From: Adenophora triphylla var. japonica
Lineage: Eukaryota; Streptophyta; Magnoliopsida; Asterales; Campanulaceae
Assembly (NCBI GenBank): GCA_022495995.1
Contig: JAFEMH010001462.1
Coordinates: forward strand, 1 to 64,000
Direction: 5' to 3'
DNA length: 64,000 bases
Below are positions 22,778 to 35,334 of this stretch, piece after piece. A program made the translations under genes and the position numbers. Each line of letters starts with the position of its first letter. Within the stretch, counting starts at the first letter, position 1. The notes under the pieces are model-generated. The model was not told the DNA's origin. It ran no database searches and worked only from the letters and a program-made list of their open reading frames with translations.

Positions 22778-23744
22778 ATGGCAAGTGAGAAAGACACCTC
22801 CGAGTCATCTGGGCTTACTCCCCTTCAAGGCGATGCAACGCTCAAGAATATTGCACCCGCTTCTACAACATCTCACTCGGTTCATGGTGAGAAACCCCCA
22901 AAGTTTACCGGGGTGAATTTCAAGAGATGGAAACAGAAAATGTTATTCTACTTGACCACTCTAAGTTTGCATCGGTTCTTGAAAGAGGATCCGATTGTTG
23001 CAAAGGATGATCCCGACCCTCAAAGGCTTATGGCCAAAGAGGCTTGGGACCATGGTAATTTTTTATGTAAAAATTACATTTTGAATGGACTCGATGATGC
23101 ACTATATAATGTGTATAGTACCGTCGAGTTAGCCAAGGCTTTATGGAGTATCTTGGAAAGGAAGTATAAAATTGAAGATGTCGGGTCAAAGAAGTTTGTC
23201 GTCGGTAAATATCTTGACCTCCAAATGGTGGTTTCTAAGTTGGTAACAACTCAAGTTGATGAGTTCCAACTTATATTGCATGGTCTTGATGCCGAAGGAA
23301 TGATAATGAATGATCTGTTCAAAGTGGCATCAATCATAGAAAAGTTGCCGCCTTCATGGAAGGACTTCAAAAATTATCTCAAGCATAAGCGCAAAGAGAT
23401 GACTTTGGAGGACTTGGTTGTTCGTCTTCAAATTGAAGAAAATAATCGAGGCAATGAAGCCAAGGCTACCAAAGGCAAGATGGAGGCAAATGTCAATCTC
23501 GCCGAGGCAAGCACTAGCGGCACCAAAAGGAAGCATTCCAGGAATGCTAAGAGAGGGAAGAACAAAGGCTCCACAACCAAGAAGTTCAAAGGAGCATGCT
23601 ATAATTGTGGCAAGCCGGGCCATATAGCAAAGGATTGTCGCCACCCAAAGAAGGAGGCGAACAATGTAGATGACATGGATCTTGATTTTGCTGCGGTGAT
23701 CTTCGAGGCAAACGTGGCAAACTTGGATGACAATCCAAAGAAAT
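22778..23744 (+). pseudogene. Copia-1 gag (capsid-nucleocapsid)
   Basis: One open frame runs from MASEKDTSESS. Residues 40-220 form a UBN2-type copia capsid (VNFKRWKQKMLFYL, LWSILERKYKIEDVG, LPPSWKDFKNYLKHKRKEMTLEDL). Around residues 225-270 there is a lysine-rich RNA-binding stretch, and around residue 275 a CCHC zinc knuckle (CYNCGKPGHIAKDC). The product would package element RNA in cytoplasmic particles. The start is the only in-frame ATG near the LTR. The reading frame is intact until the solo LTR interrupts it at codon NPKK. On the far side it resumes in the same sense as [12 protein letters not shown], so gag and pol were one polyprotein before the insertion. Confidence 0.9.
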
Positions 23745-26182
23745 TGTGAGGACCCCGACCCGAAACCTACACGTGTCCCAGGCTGGAGCGTCCTCAAACT
23801 AACCCAAATTTCAATAACTTTTAAAACCTTTATTTAACTTTCAAAAATAATTACAATTTGTTATAACCATTTCAAAATAAATCTACACCTTTTCACCATG
23901 GAGAAATAGTTGACTAACTTAGAAAGTAAGAAACTATTTTAGTTACAAACAGGCATCGATTATAACATAAAATGAAGATTTAATAATACAATTCCGTAAA
24001 TGACTTATACCAAAGTACACTTTCTATACCAACCTAATCATACCCCGACAATTCCCAAAATATAACTTCCCAAACTCCTCACCGTCCTTACTTGGCCGGT
24101 CCATCTCGTCTCGGAATCTAAAAACAAGAAAGGGAGAGGGGTGAGAATAAATCTCAGCAAGCTATTATGAATGCAGCAATATGCCATATAAGATGCAACA
24201 CATAACAAATTGCATACACACATTGGAAAAGCTGTAAACACATTCCATTACCTTGGTTTACCTTTTCCCGTCTGAATCATGAGTCGTACCATTGTGGAAG
24301 TAAATACTCCACTTATTCTCGTGAATGCATATCCACCGTAATCAATATCATAAAATCGAGATAGTTATGATTATAACTCATCTCCCGTGAACCGCTAGGC
24401 ATTATTCACAAACAAATCATACAACCGAGATAGTTATCGTCATAACTCATCTCTTATGAACCGCTTAGGCAATATTCATAAACAACCCCGAACAACCGAG
24501 ATAGTTATTGTCATAACTCATCTCCCGTGAACCGCAGCAATATTCACCAGAAACAACCCCCTAACAACCGAGATAGTTATTGTCATAACTCATCTCCTGT
24601 GAACTGCTTAAAGCAATATTCACCAGAAATAACCCTCCAACAATCGGTATACCAAAGTCCAGCACATATCATAAACTTGCAATATAAATCCACACTTGGG
24701 ATAACAATATAACCATAAGATAAATAAATCCACACTTGGGATAATATAATAACATGCTAAATAATTCACAAAAGGGGATAAGCAATATAACAACATATCA
24801 TAAACAATTCCTACGTAGTCATTACACAACTTCGGATAACCTCAATAAGAGTTCATGATCTATCTCCCAAGTTCGAACTACATTGGTGAAGTACAAATCA
24901 AGCTTAATAACCAATTTCCGAACCATATTCTGTATTACAAGGTCTCTATAGGGATTCACGCTAAATTTATCAAGTTGTGGTCACAATGCTTAAGTGTCCC
25001 AAGTTCTACTTTAATCTAAGTTGAAAGGGATTGATTCATATCCAAATTGGATTAGGTTCTATTAATTTATAATGGTTAAAGATCATTCCACGAGGTTATT
25101 AGTAAAATTCAGCAAAAGAGAAAACTGGGGAAAGTCTGGTGACATGGGCGACCGCCCATGCCACTTGGGCGACCGCCCAAGATGGGTTTCAAGACACTCC
25201 AAGATTCTGCCTACATGGGCGGCCGCTCAGCCCCCATGGGCGACCGCCCATGGCCCTTTTCAGCACATTCGAATTTCCCAACTTTTTACATAGTATATTT
25301 CCTCTTTAATCTTTCTTAATCTCATGAACACTAAAAGGGATTGTTTAACCTTACATACTTCAACTTAAATCATCTAAATCCAAGATCATATAGGCCTAGA
25401 TTATTTACCAATTAACTTCCCACCCATTTCATGTTTTCATTTTCTAAATCTAACTCCACCCATTTCTTCCATTCTTCACACTTTCAAGAACAACAACAAT
25501 TTCTATAACACTAACCAAATCCTCAAATCCAAGAAGGTTTCCCCAAAGTATCAAATAACCATTTTAACAACAATCACAATATTTCATGGCTCATGAACAT
25601 TTAAAGAAGAGAAGGGTCATAATAACTCACTTTGGAATAGAAGATGGATTATGGATTTCTTGAGCTTGAAGAACTCCTCTAGATGTCCCGATTTCAAAGG
25701 TACTCCCGGATTGAAAAATGATGAAGGATTGAACTTGATAGGTGCTTGAGGAGAGGTGGGTTCCCAAATGGGTTTCCATGAAAATGAGAAGGAAGAAGAA
25801 GAATGAAGAAGAAGGGTGAGGAGGTTAGGGAAGTAAGGGAAAAAGCATGGAGAGGACACATGGAGGGATATGGGGGGTAAGCCTTATTGGCCCCCCATCA
25901 AAAACTAAGGCTTTCCTTATTAAAATTATCCCCTTCCCCTTCATTATTTATTCTACTCATTTTAACCTCCTCTTACTATTAATCTATTTCTATTTTTTAT
26001 TATTCCCCATGGTTCTTTATTAAATGTCCCAATGAATTCTTAAAAGATTCTAAATTTACTTCTCACCCAACTTATCTTAAAATAAGAATTTAAAGACATA
26101 AATGAATACATAAAGTTAACATAAATATTAAAAGCATATAATATAATATCTAAAATTAGTGCCTAGGTTTGGGGTCGTCACA
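23745..26182 (-). mobile_element. Solo LTR of a chromovirus family, inserted in Copia-1
   Basis: 2438 bp bounded by TGTGAGGACCCC and GGGGTCGTCACA, with target duplication GAAAT at 23740-23744 and 26183-26187. It is related throughout to the two LTRs of Chromo-2 (37035 and 42966), which place its sense on the minus strand. GC palindromes GGGCGACCGCCC cluster at 25143-25252. On the minus strand they are followed about 70 bp later by TATAAAT (25065-25072). There is no internal region, so it was left by recombination between two LTRs. Near 24360-24600 there are four repeats of a GAGATAGTTAT unit (about 65-70 bp period). Confidence 0.95.
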
Positions 26183-29139
26183 GAAATGGTGGATAGATAC
26201 CGGGGCTACCCGCCATATTTGTGCTAATAAGGAGAGTTTCTCTTCTTATACTCCCATTTCCGGAAGAAAATTGTACATGGGAAATTCAGCGACTTCCGAT
26301 GTTCAAGGCATTGGAAATGTTGTATTGAAGATGACCTCGGGGAAAGAAGTGACCTTGCTTGATGTGCTGCATGTTTCGGACATCCGCAAGAATCTAGTTT
26401 CCGGTGCTTTGTTGAGTAAAGCCGGTTTTAGATTAGTTTTTGAATCCGACAAGTTTGTATTAACCAAGAATGGCTTATTCCTTGGAAAGGGTTACCTCGA
26501 GAAGGGACTTTTCAAGATGAATGTAATGAATGTTATCCGCCAAGGTGCGAAGAATAAAAATGTTGTTTCTTATGTTTACTTGTCGGAAAGTCCTAGTTTA
26601 TGGCATGATAGATTAGGTCATGTAAACTTCGACACTATTAAGAAATTAGTTAAACAAGATTTAATCCAAATGACTAAATCTGATTCAACTAATAAGTGCG
26701 AAGTTTGCGTTGAGGCAAAAATGACGAAGTCGCCATTTAATGTCATACAAAGAAACACAACTCCTCTCGAATTAATTCACACCGACATATGTGATTTAAA
26801 ACTTGTGCAAACTCGAGGAGGTAAAAAGTACTTCATTACATTCATAGACGATTGCACTAAGTATTGTTATGTTTATCTCTTAAGAAGTAAAGATGAAGCC
26901 TTAGGGGCTTTCGAGACTTATAAGAAAGAAGTTGAGAATCAACTTAACTTAAAGATTAAGAAAATTAGAAGTGATAGAGGAGGAGAATATGAAGCTCCGT
27001 TTGAAGGACTATGTTGGGAATCCGGCATAATTCATCAAACGACGGCTCCATATACCCCTCAGTCTAACGGAGTTGCTGAACGCAAAAATCGTACTCTCAA
27101 AGAGATGATGAACGCATTTTTGATAAGTTCAGGCTTACCCGACAACTTGTGGGGGGAAAGCTATACTCACTTCTAACTATATTCTTAATAAGATACCCAA
27201 GAAAGGTATTGACAAAACAACCTATGAGTTATGGCATAATCGTAGGCCGTGTTATAAATACCTTAAGGTGTGGGGTTGTCTAGCTAAGGTTGAAGTACCT
27301 AAGCCAAAGCAAATAAAGATCGGTCCCAAGATGGTTGACTGCATCTTTATTGGATATGCCAATAACAGTAGTGCCTATCGATTCATAGTGCACAAGTCAG
27401 AAATTCCTGATATGAATGTAGGAATGAAAATAGAATCAAGGAATGCAGTATTCTTTGAAAATATCCTTCCTGCCAAGGATAGGAAAGAAGGTAATTCTCA
27501 AAAGAGAACATATGAATCTACAAACGGTCCATCTCAAATAGAAGATGAAGAACCTAGACGTAGTAAAAGGGCAAGAGTGGAAAAGTCTTTTGGTCCTGAT
27601 TTTCTATCATTTATGTTGAAAAACGAACCAGCTACTGTTAAAAAAGCGTTATCTGGACCGGACAGTACGTTCTGGAAAGAGGCTATTAACAGTGAGATAG
27701 AATCCATAATGCTTAATAATACTTGGGAGTTGGTTGATCTTCCTCCAGGATGCAAACTGTTAGGTTGCAAATGGATCCTTAAAAGGAAGTATAAGGCAGA
27801 TGGATCTATCGATAAGTACAAAGCGCGGCTAGTAGCCAAAGGGTTTAGACAAAAGGAGGGATATGACTTCTTCGATACATATTCTCCTGTCACAAGGATC
27901 ACATCTATACGTGTTCTTATAGCTATTGCAACAGTGCATAATCTTGAGATACACCAGATGGATGTGAAAACAGCTTTCTTGAATGAAGAGTTAGAGGAAG
28001 AGATTTACATGGAACAACCCGAAGGGTTTATTGTTCCAGGTAAAGAGCAAAAGGTGTGTAAACTTGTAAAGTCGTTGTATGGACTAAAACAAGCACCTAA
28101 GCAATGGCATGAAAAGTTTGATCGAACTATGTTGTCAAATGGATTCAAGATAAATGAATGTGACAAGTGTGTCTATATCAAAGGAACATCTGAATCATTT
28201 GTAATAGTCTGTTTTTACGTGGATGACATGTTGATAATGGGAAGTACTCATGAATTGATCATGAATACCAAAGGCTTGTTAAAGAAGCACTTTGACATGA
28301 AAGATATGTGATTATCTGATGTTATATTAGGAATAAAAATTTCTAGAACATCAGAAGGAATAGTTCTGTCACAATCCCATTATCTTGAAAATGTACTTCA
28401 AAAATTCGATGTCATTAACAGCTCTCCGGCTAAGACACCGGTAGACTTAACTCTACACTTAGCAAAGAACAGAGGAGAACCAGTTTCTCAGTTGGAGTAT
28501 GCAAGAATAATCGGTAGTCTGATGTACTTAACGAATTGTACACGTTCAAACATTGCATATTCAGTGAGCAAACTAAGCAGGTTCACGAGTAATCCCAGTA
28601 CAGATCATTGGAAAACACTAATGAGAGTATTGAGATATTTAAAGTATACTATGAATCATGGGATACTTTATAAAAGATATCCAGCAGTATTAGAAGGATA
28701 CTGTGATGCAAACTGGACATCGGACACAAAAGACTCAAAATCCACGAGTGGATATGTTTTCACAATAGGCGGAGGAGCAGTGTCATGGAAATCCTCCAAA
28801 CAAACATGTATAGCCAGATCCACGATGGAATCTGAGTTTATATCTTTAGATAAAGCTGGAGAAGAAGCAGAATGGCTTAAGAACTTCCTAGAGAATATTC
28901 CTTGTTGGAGTAAACCTGTGCCTGCTGTTATGATACATTGTGATAGTCAATCAGCAATAGGAAGGGCACAGAGCACTATGTACAATGGTAAGTCTAGACA
29001 TATCCATCATAGACATAATACCATTAGACAGTTGATCAAGAATGGGGTTATCACAATTGACTATGTGAAGTCAAATGATAACATAGCGGATCCGTTTACG
29101 AAAGGTATAAATAGAGATCAATCAGATAAAATCAAGTAA
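26183..29139 (+). pseudogene. Copia-1 pol: protease, integrase, RT, RNase H
   Basis: Protease has the active site [12 protein letters not shown]. The GAG-pre-integrase domain has [17 protein letters not shown] and CEVCVEAK. The integrase core keeps its triad in [17 protein letters not shown] and [19 protein letters not shown] runs from about 27690 (NNTWELVDLPPG) with QMDVKTAFLNEELEEEIYM and the catalytic FYVDDMLIMGS. RNase H is at about 28680-29110 ([25 protein letters not shown]). Two lesions are seen. A 1-bp insertion near 27157-27161 (GAAAGC for GAAGC) ends the first frame at 27176. A TGA at 28309-28311 falls after KHFDMKDM, where glycine is usual. Otherwise the domains are complete, so the element died recently compared with its neighbours. 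The stop is at 29137-29139. Confidence 0.93.
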
Positions 29140-29736
29140 GGGAATGGGCTTAAAACCCACAATAAAAGAACTCATAGTGGACACTCAACCTTGATAATTG
29201 GAGATCCCATGCCCTTAGTTCAATGAGATAACCAAGCTATAAGTTCTAGTAGAATCACTTGGAAACAACAACTCGGTTGAATGACCTGGAGATGTTGAAT
29301 ACTCATTCCCAGAACATCCAAGTATAAGCACCTGCAGCAGTGGTGAGGATAAGTTGAGAAAACTTTTAATAATTCCTATTCCTACGAGTGGAGTATAGCA
29401 GGATACTCCTTATAGTATGAATCACCTATATAAGTGAGAAGTAACTTGGCCACTTCTAATGTGAACACTTATGAATGAGATACGGTCCAGGGCCGAAATG
29501 GACAAAACGTGAGAACAATAACTATTAGAGCTATTATTATGTGAGTATTGTTGTCTTGGTATACATTATACAGTCACTGGTTCAAAGCGACTCGCTACCA
29601 AATGGCTAGTATATCCGATAATATTTCACTAGGGGAGATTCAAAGCCATAAGCTATCTATTCCGATGTAATAATGGTTCGCCGGAACTTTTGGACGAAAT
29701 TGCATGCATGCATTAATTGTCATTCATGTGAGGGAT
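29140..29736 (+). other. Copia-1 3' untranslated region and polypurine tract
   Basis: About 600 bp with no open frame. It ends in GTGAGGGAT directly before TGTTGG, the classic copia polypurine tract position. Confidence 0.75.
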
Positions 29737-30637
29737 TGTTGGAAATGGGTAACGAAAGTTAAGTTTGACTTGTCGTTGACCTAACTTTCTAACGGAAGTT
29801 CGTTGACTTCCAACGGAGTTCGTTATTTGTTAACGAAGTAAGTTACAAAAATGTATTCTACATTTAGGGTAGATAATGAAACTCATTTATTGTCTCAAAA
29901 CCATTTCCGGGTGAATGAGAAATTAATGACAAAAGATTTGTAACTTAACGAGAGTTGTTTAAAGGGTTTTTTGATGAGGTTTGATATGCTCGGCCGAGCA
30001 GAGTCCTTGACTCGGCCGAGCAGAGCATAGCAAATTGGCCAAGTCTTTGGACAAGCTTGCTCGGCCGAGGCATGTGCCTTGCCTCTGAAAGCAAGTGATT
30101 TGACACCGGCCGTGCGAGTTCCTTGACTCGGCCGTGCAGCTTGGAGCTCGGCCGAGCGAGTCCATTGACTCGGTCGAGCAGTTCCTGAACAGGTGTCAAT
30201 TCAAAAGAAAAAGTTATGCCTTTTCAAGGGAAAAGACACAAACCCCTTAACTCTCCTTATATACTTTCCCTCCGAATTTCAATTCATATATACAGTCATT
30301 TGAGCCTCTCTACCGACATTTTGAGATAGATTAACATAGCCAAATCATTTCATATTGTTGCATCAAATTCCTTCAAGTCCAAAGTTCCAAACTTTCCATT
30401 GTTCGTTAGAATTGTTAATTTGGTGTGCTCCTATTAACAATTAGAAGTCGTTTCATTTCACGAGAAGTTTGTCATCAACCGTAAGCACCTGTGCGGGACA
30501 AATACTTCTTACGAAAATTGTGTTAAACACAAGCCTCGACTATTTGTGATTTGCTTTTCAATTTCCGTTATAATTTCCGTTATCTTTCTCATCTCTCTTT
30601 GTTATTTTCTTAAGAAACCTAACATAAAATCCCAACA
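29737..30637 (+). mobile_element. 3' LTR of Copia-1
   Basis: 901 bp, TGTTGGAAAT to ATCCCAACA. It aligns end to end with the 5' LTR. In the palindrome cluster (29990-30180) one block differs: the fourth CTCGGCCGAG is replaced by GCCTCTGAAAGCAAG. TATA is at about 30256-30264. Confidence 0.95.
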
Positions 30638-31029
30638 ATTTGAATATCGTAGGGTGGAGGATTGAACCCAATTTAAATGTATACAGTAGATCACAGTGTT
30701 TTTGTATACACTAAACAAAAAACAAAAGAAAATCATTTCCGAATATACAAAACATTCTATAGAATCTTCAAAACGTATTCGGAAGCGTAGAAAGAGACCT
30801 TTTAATTTAACCACACACTTCCGGCAAGAAATTGACATGAATATGATAGTGACCAAACCATGAGTTGAGAAAATAAATAAAAATTACTTTTGTCCAAAAA
30901 TAAAATTGAGTTTTTAGTGTCTAATATGTTACTTAAAACTCCCCTCCAGTTGGACATGTAGTCAAACTAACAATTTTAACTTGCATATAGATAAGACTTG
31001 CTCAATTTCAAATCTTCGATTCTTAGGTA
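30638..31029. other. AT-rich unassigned DNA
   Basis: No gene or terminal repeats seen. There is a short inverted repeat GTATACA/TGTATAC near 30677-30711. Confidence 0.5.
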
Positions 31030-31230
31030 CTCCTTCCTTTTTATAATAAATGTTGCATTTTCTTTTTTATTTTGTCTCAAAATAAATGTCGAGTTCTAAA
31101 TAAAGAAATAATTTTATTGCAAAATCCCTGTGATACAAGTAATACACAATCAAGTAAATTTTTTTCTTTTTTTTAAATTATTGACAATTCAAACGCAACA
31201 CTTATAATTATGTAACGGAAATGGAGGGAG
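31030..31230. mobile_element. Degenerate Stowaway MITE
   Basis: It starts CTCCTTCC after TA and ends GGAGGGAG, with TTATAATAAATGTTG near one end mirrored by CAACACTTATAATTA near the other. About 200 bp. Confidence 0.6.
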
Positions 31231-31263
31231 TTAAACGTGGGGAGGGGGGGTCTATAACAAATA

Positions 31264-31551
31264 CTCCCTCCGTCCCATCAAAATTGAGACCAAATTTTTG
31301 GGCATGCGGATTAAGGAAAAGTAAGAGAGAGAAAAAGTGAAAGAAAATGTTGTGAGTATGAAAAATTAAATAGGAGAGAGAATGAGTGGGAGGAATAGTT
31401 AGGAGAGAGAATGTTGTGAGTGTAAAAGTGAAATAGGAGAGAGAATGAGTGGGGTAAATAGTAAAGATTCTCTTGCCATTTTGGGAAGTATCAGTTTGAC
31501 TGGAACGGACCAAAAAGGAAATAAGTATCAGTTTTGATGGAACGGAGGGAG
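31264..31551. mobile_element. Stowaway MITE
   Basis: TA target duplication, terminal inverted repeats CTCCCTCCGTCCC / GGAACGGAGGGAG, 288 bp. Inner TIR sequence ATCAAAATTGA pairs with TCAGTTTTGAT. The interior has GGAGAGAGAATGAGTGGG repeats that are also seen in the other Stowaway copies here. Confidence 0.92.
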
Positions 31552-32603
31552 TATATTTGTATATATTTTATTATTAAAGATTCTCCTATATCTTGTATTA
31601 TTATACTAATATGATTATAATTGTATAGTTTTGTTAATTGATATATATCTAGAATAGCTTGAAAATCACTCATCCTATTGTATAAATATGTATCTCTTGT
31701 TATTAATAAAATTGAGTTATTTATATCAATTTTCTTTCTCCCATGTATGAATTGACTTCGTCTAACTATCTTTTATTTTATTATGCTATTAGAGCCATGA
31801 TGGTCCTTCTTTACCAAAACCTGCGGTAAAATCCTAAACCGCCCCACCCTATCACCACCACACGCTTACGCCAACCACCATCAAATCTCTATTCTCCTAA
31901 ATCTCATCACCCTCGGCAAAAATCCTAAGCTGAAACCCACCCTAAACACCACCACCCACTTCCACCTCTCCACCTCCAACATCACCATAGCCCCAACCCT
32001 CCTTGCCTGAAACCCTTACTTCGTAGCTCAACATCAAAACTCTATTCCTAAATCACCACCACCATCGGCTCAACCCCTTGGTTGAAACCTATCATTCTCC
32101 AACCTCCTTCTTGTCCAACGAAGACCACCACCCTCGGCACAACCCCTTGACCGAAACCTTATAATGATTCTCGGTCAAAATCTTATTTCTCTAGCAACAT
32201 CACCATGGGCAGCACCTAATTGTCGAAACCTCTTCTCCTCCAACGACATTACCAATCCTCTATTCTTCACCCAAACCCTTGCGACACAACCTTATTTGTC
32301 GCCCCGCCACAAAGCACCACCACCCCTTTGCCATTTATGGCCTCCATACGATGCTCATCACCCTTGGCACAACCCTAATAGTCAAGTTCCTTCACCAACC
32401 TAGGCCTCTTATGGTGCCTCCAATGGCAACACCGCCTCCAATGACAATAACCCTATTTATTGATGACACAACCCTATTTTCTGCCACACCCTAGCACCAC
32501 CACCCTTGGCCTCCTCTAACCTCAACCCAAGGTGCATTACCACCCTTGAGGTTTCAACTCACCACCTATTCAACAACTTGTTACACCACATGATCAACCC
32601 TAT

Positions 32604-32720
32604 GTTCAAAAACCTTTCTCACAACTTGTCACACAACCTGCCTAACAACCTGCTTCACAACGTGTCTCACAAACTGTCTCACAACTTACCTCACAACCTG
32701 TCTAACATCCAGTCTCGCAT
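32604..32720. repeat. 12-bp minisatellite inside the TRIM-like element
   Basis: About nine degenerate units of CTCACAACCTGT / CTAACAACCTGC. Confidence 0.7.
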
Positions 32721-32990
32721 CTTTTGCCACATCCACAATCTACAGCATAACATATGCCTCTCGTACAGACACACACACACACCAAATACATATCCCTCTC
32801 CACTCGCTCGATAGAGCCCAATTCATCTCATCACTATTAAATATTGGATTTATCAAAGGATCGTACATCTTTCGATGATATATAAGGAATATATTTTTAT
32901 TTTATTTTTTTATTAAAGATTCTCTTAAATTTTGTATTAGTTACTTTATTAATATGATTACTATTGTTATTAATAAAATTGAGTCATTTA

Positions 32991-33279
32991 CTCCCTCCGT
33001 CCCGATAGAAGCGTCGCCATTTTAGGGGTGGCACGCAAATTAAGGAAAAGTGTGGGAAGAAAAAATGTTGTAAGTGTAATTTGAAAATAGGAGAGAGAAT
33101 TAGTGGAGGAAATAGTGAATTTAAAAAGTGTTATGAGTGTAGAGGAGAGAGAATTAGTGGAGGGAATAGTGGATGGGTAATAGAATATTAATAAAATATT
33201 TCCTTTTTAGGAAAGAGTGACGCTTTAAACGGGACACCCTTTTGGGTAAAAAGTGACGCTTCGAATGGAACGGAGGGAG
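32991..33279. mobile_element. Stowaway MITE inside the right LTR copy
   Basis: TA target site, ends CTCCCTCCGTCCC / GGAACGGAGGGAG. Inner repeats GAAGCGTCGCC and GTGACGCTTCG pair. It splits the LTR repeat between AATTGAGTCATT and ATCAATTC, so it is younger than that element. Confidence 0.93.
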
Positions 33280-33338
33280 TATATCAATTCTCTTTCTCCC
33301 ATGTATGAATTAACTTCGTGTAACCATCTTTTATTCCA

Positions 33339-33667
33339 TTTGAAACATCGTCTTTTTCTTTTCTCTCAAACAGCTTAACATCTTGAGGTAATCTATAGTA
33401 TACATGGCAGTGGTCCATGAACAGTTGAATGAACAGTATCAACTGTCAAATTTTTCATTTTGCTCTCATTAAGTTGTTCCTTTCCCATTTTGCCCTTTAA
33501 AAAAAATTAATTAAAAAAAAAAAAACACGTGTTATTGAACACGGGCTTACTATAGTTAGCATATAAATAAAGAATGGATAGGAGCCCTTTTAATTAAATT
33601 GTAGGTGGGCTAGCAATTTTCTCTCCAACCCTTGTTTTTGGTTACCCTACCCAACCTTATTCAACCC

Positions 33668-33703
<36 letters not shown>

Positions 33704-34280
33704 AGTTATCTTTGTTTTAGTAGTGATTGTGTATATTCAAACCACCTATAGTCAATTTAAACATTATCTGGCAAGTGCATTAATTATTGTATTACTCCTT
33801 CCTATATATAAATATTGTCAAAATCTTAGGAAAATAGTTTTTCGTAATAATTAATTTTTAAAAATTGGGTGGCGACATTTTTGTAAGTAAACAAAACTTA
33901 TTTTATAACAACAATGATATTTTTGTAAATAACCGAAATTTCATTTATAATTGCACAATTACATTTTTGTAAATAAACAAAACTTATTAACAAATCGTAG
34001 ATGTCTTTAACACTATAACGGACACTGTTTAATACTACCACTGACAATCTCTTTTACATTATCAATGACAGACCTTAATACTAACACTGACACTCAAAAA
34101 TACAAACACTAACACTAAAAAACCCACTGATACACGTTTTTACAGTAGCATTATTGACACATTTTAACACAGAAAAACTTAGTAATTTCCTGATCCGGTT
34201 AAAAAAATAAATTTTCTCTATATCATAAAAACACTTATTTTTTCTTAAATCAAGTTCATTATCCTTTTAAAAAATAAATA
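33339..34280. other. Noncoding stretch with a long poly-A run
   Basis: No gene recognised. An A run of about 33 bases ends near 33700. At about 34008-34150 there is a loose array of CACTGACACT-like words, similar in style to the minisatellite at 62910-63385. Confidence 0.5.
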
Positions 34281-34577
34281 CTTCCTTCGTCCCATGTGAA
34301 TGTAAACCATTTTCTTGGGCACAATAACTAAGAAATATTATTAAGATAATGAAAATGTGTGGTAGAAAATGAAGAGAGAGAATGAGTGGAGTTAATAGTA
34401 GGTTGGTTGAATAAATTGTATGGTGGAAAATGAAGAGAGAGAATGAGTGGGTGGGGTAGGGTAGGGTAGGGTAGGGTGAATATAAAATAATAAATTTATT
34501 TCCATTTTGGACAGTTTGCATTTATGTGGAACGAACCAAAATAAAAATAAGTTTATATTCACGGGGGTCGAAAGGAG
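34281..34577. mobile_element. Diverged Stowaway MITE
   Basis: It is bounded by TA, starts CTTCCTTCGTCCC and ends GTCGAAAGGAG. Inner ends ATGTGAATGTAAAC and GTTTATATTCACG pair. It carries GAGAGAGAATGAGTGG repeats and the G-run motif listed separately. Confidence 0.7.
34453..34476 (+). other. Five consecutive GGG runs, potential G-quadruplex
   Basis: GGGGTA is followed by four more GGG runs spaced by TA. This fits the four-run quadruplex pattern with 2-nt loops. The 5-bp period differs from the plant telomere unit TTTAGGG. Confidence 0.7.
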
Positions 34578-34856
34578 TATTTATTTTGGAACGATAAATA
34601 ATTTTGCAAGTGACCCTTACTGATAGTGACCTTCAATTGAGAGTGAGTTGTGCCTGTGCAACAAGTGGTGATGTGATGAGATTGGTACACTTGTAATTAT
34701 TGGCCCATGGGCCTAACCTATTGGGCAATAACAACAAAAATTCCCAATCATTGATGGAAAAAAATAGGAAGGTCCAGCCTCAAATTAATTAAAGGTCCCA
34801 CAAACCTCTTAACCACTGACCCTCCATTCATGCAAGCATTAACCGGTATGTGTCCT

Positions 34857-35334
34857 ACCTAATGGGCCTTGGCCCAGTAATGTATTGGTGGCCTTCCGTT
34901 CCGTCCGTAGAGGAGGTCACCGGTTCGATTCTTTCAAAGGGAAATCTATGTGGTTTAATTTCTACTTTGGGTTTCGAGTGCTTAGGAGTCTCAAAGGCTG
35001 ACAGGTGCGGATTAAGGAAAGCAGCTGACTGGCTTGCAGCCCTCGGTGTGGGAAGTTCAAATCTTGGCAGAGCTTACCTGAGCGATCATTTGATGTTGTA
35101 ATAGTGATATAATTGCCTCGGCGGGAAATTGGAGCGATCATTTGGTGTTGTAAAAGTGTAAATGCGCTTGTAGGAGAGGCTCCTTGGAGCCCAGGGAGTA
35201 TAAGGGGGTCTTTGCCGCATTTAATGGCACATTCGCGTTCGCGATTTACCTCTGCCGAGCATCTTGAGGACCGATATCTGATGGTCGGGATTGATCCGTA
35301 TTTGGAACCCAGGTAATAAAAAAAATAAAAAATC
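34857..35334 (+). mobile_element. Dimeric tRNA-derived SINE
   Basis: It is flanked by a perfect 16-bp target duplication AACCGGTATGTGTCCT (34841-34856 and 35335-35350) and ends in an A-rich tail (AATAAAAAAAATAAAAAA). An A-box-like TGGCCCAGTAATG at about 34869 and a B-box-like GGTTCGATTCT at about 34921 form a pol III promoter. A second B-box-like GTTCAAATCT occurs near 35055. The block GAGCGATCATTTGATGTTG is repeated about 50 bp later as GAGCGATCATTTGGTGTTG. At 478 bp it is longer than a typical monomeric plant SINE. The family name is unknown to me. Confidence 0.85.

Larger units (their letters stand above)
31552..33338 (+). mobile_element. Small LTR-flanked element, TRIM-like or deleted copia
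   Basis: A repeat of about 230 bp at 31552-31783 recurs at about 32886-33338. Shared blocks are TTATTAAAGATTCTC, GTTATTAATAAAATTGAGT and CTCCCATGTATGAATT. The right copy is split by a MITE. Just after the left copy, TGCTATTAGAGCCA (31784-31797) matches the copia tRNA-iMet primer site at 12 of 14 bases. The 1.1 kb between has no convincing protein and is C-rich with CACCACC runs. The left LTR start is obscured by the MITE at 31264. The LTR reading is inferred. Confidence 0.55.

Noticed and set aside
34453..34476. Interstitial telomere repeat
   Set aside because: The unit is GGGTA, not the plant TTTAGGG, and it is only five copies long inside a MITE.
34857..35100. Functional tRNA gene
   Set aside because: A- and B-box-like motifs are present but there is no cloverleaf with a proper acceptor stem. 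The A-tail and target duplication make it a SINE.
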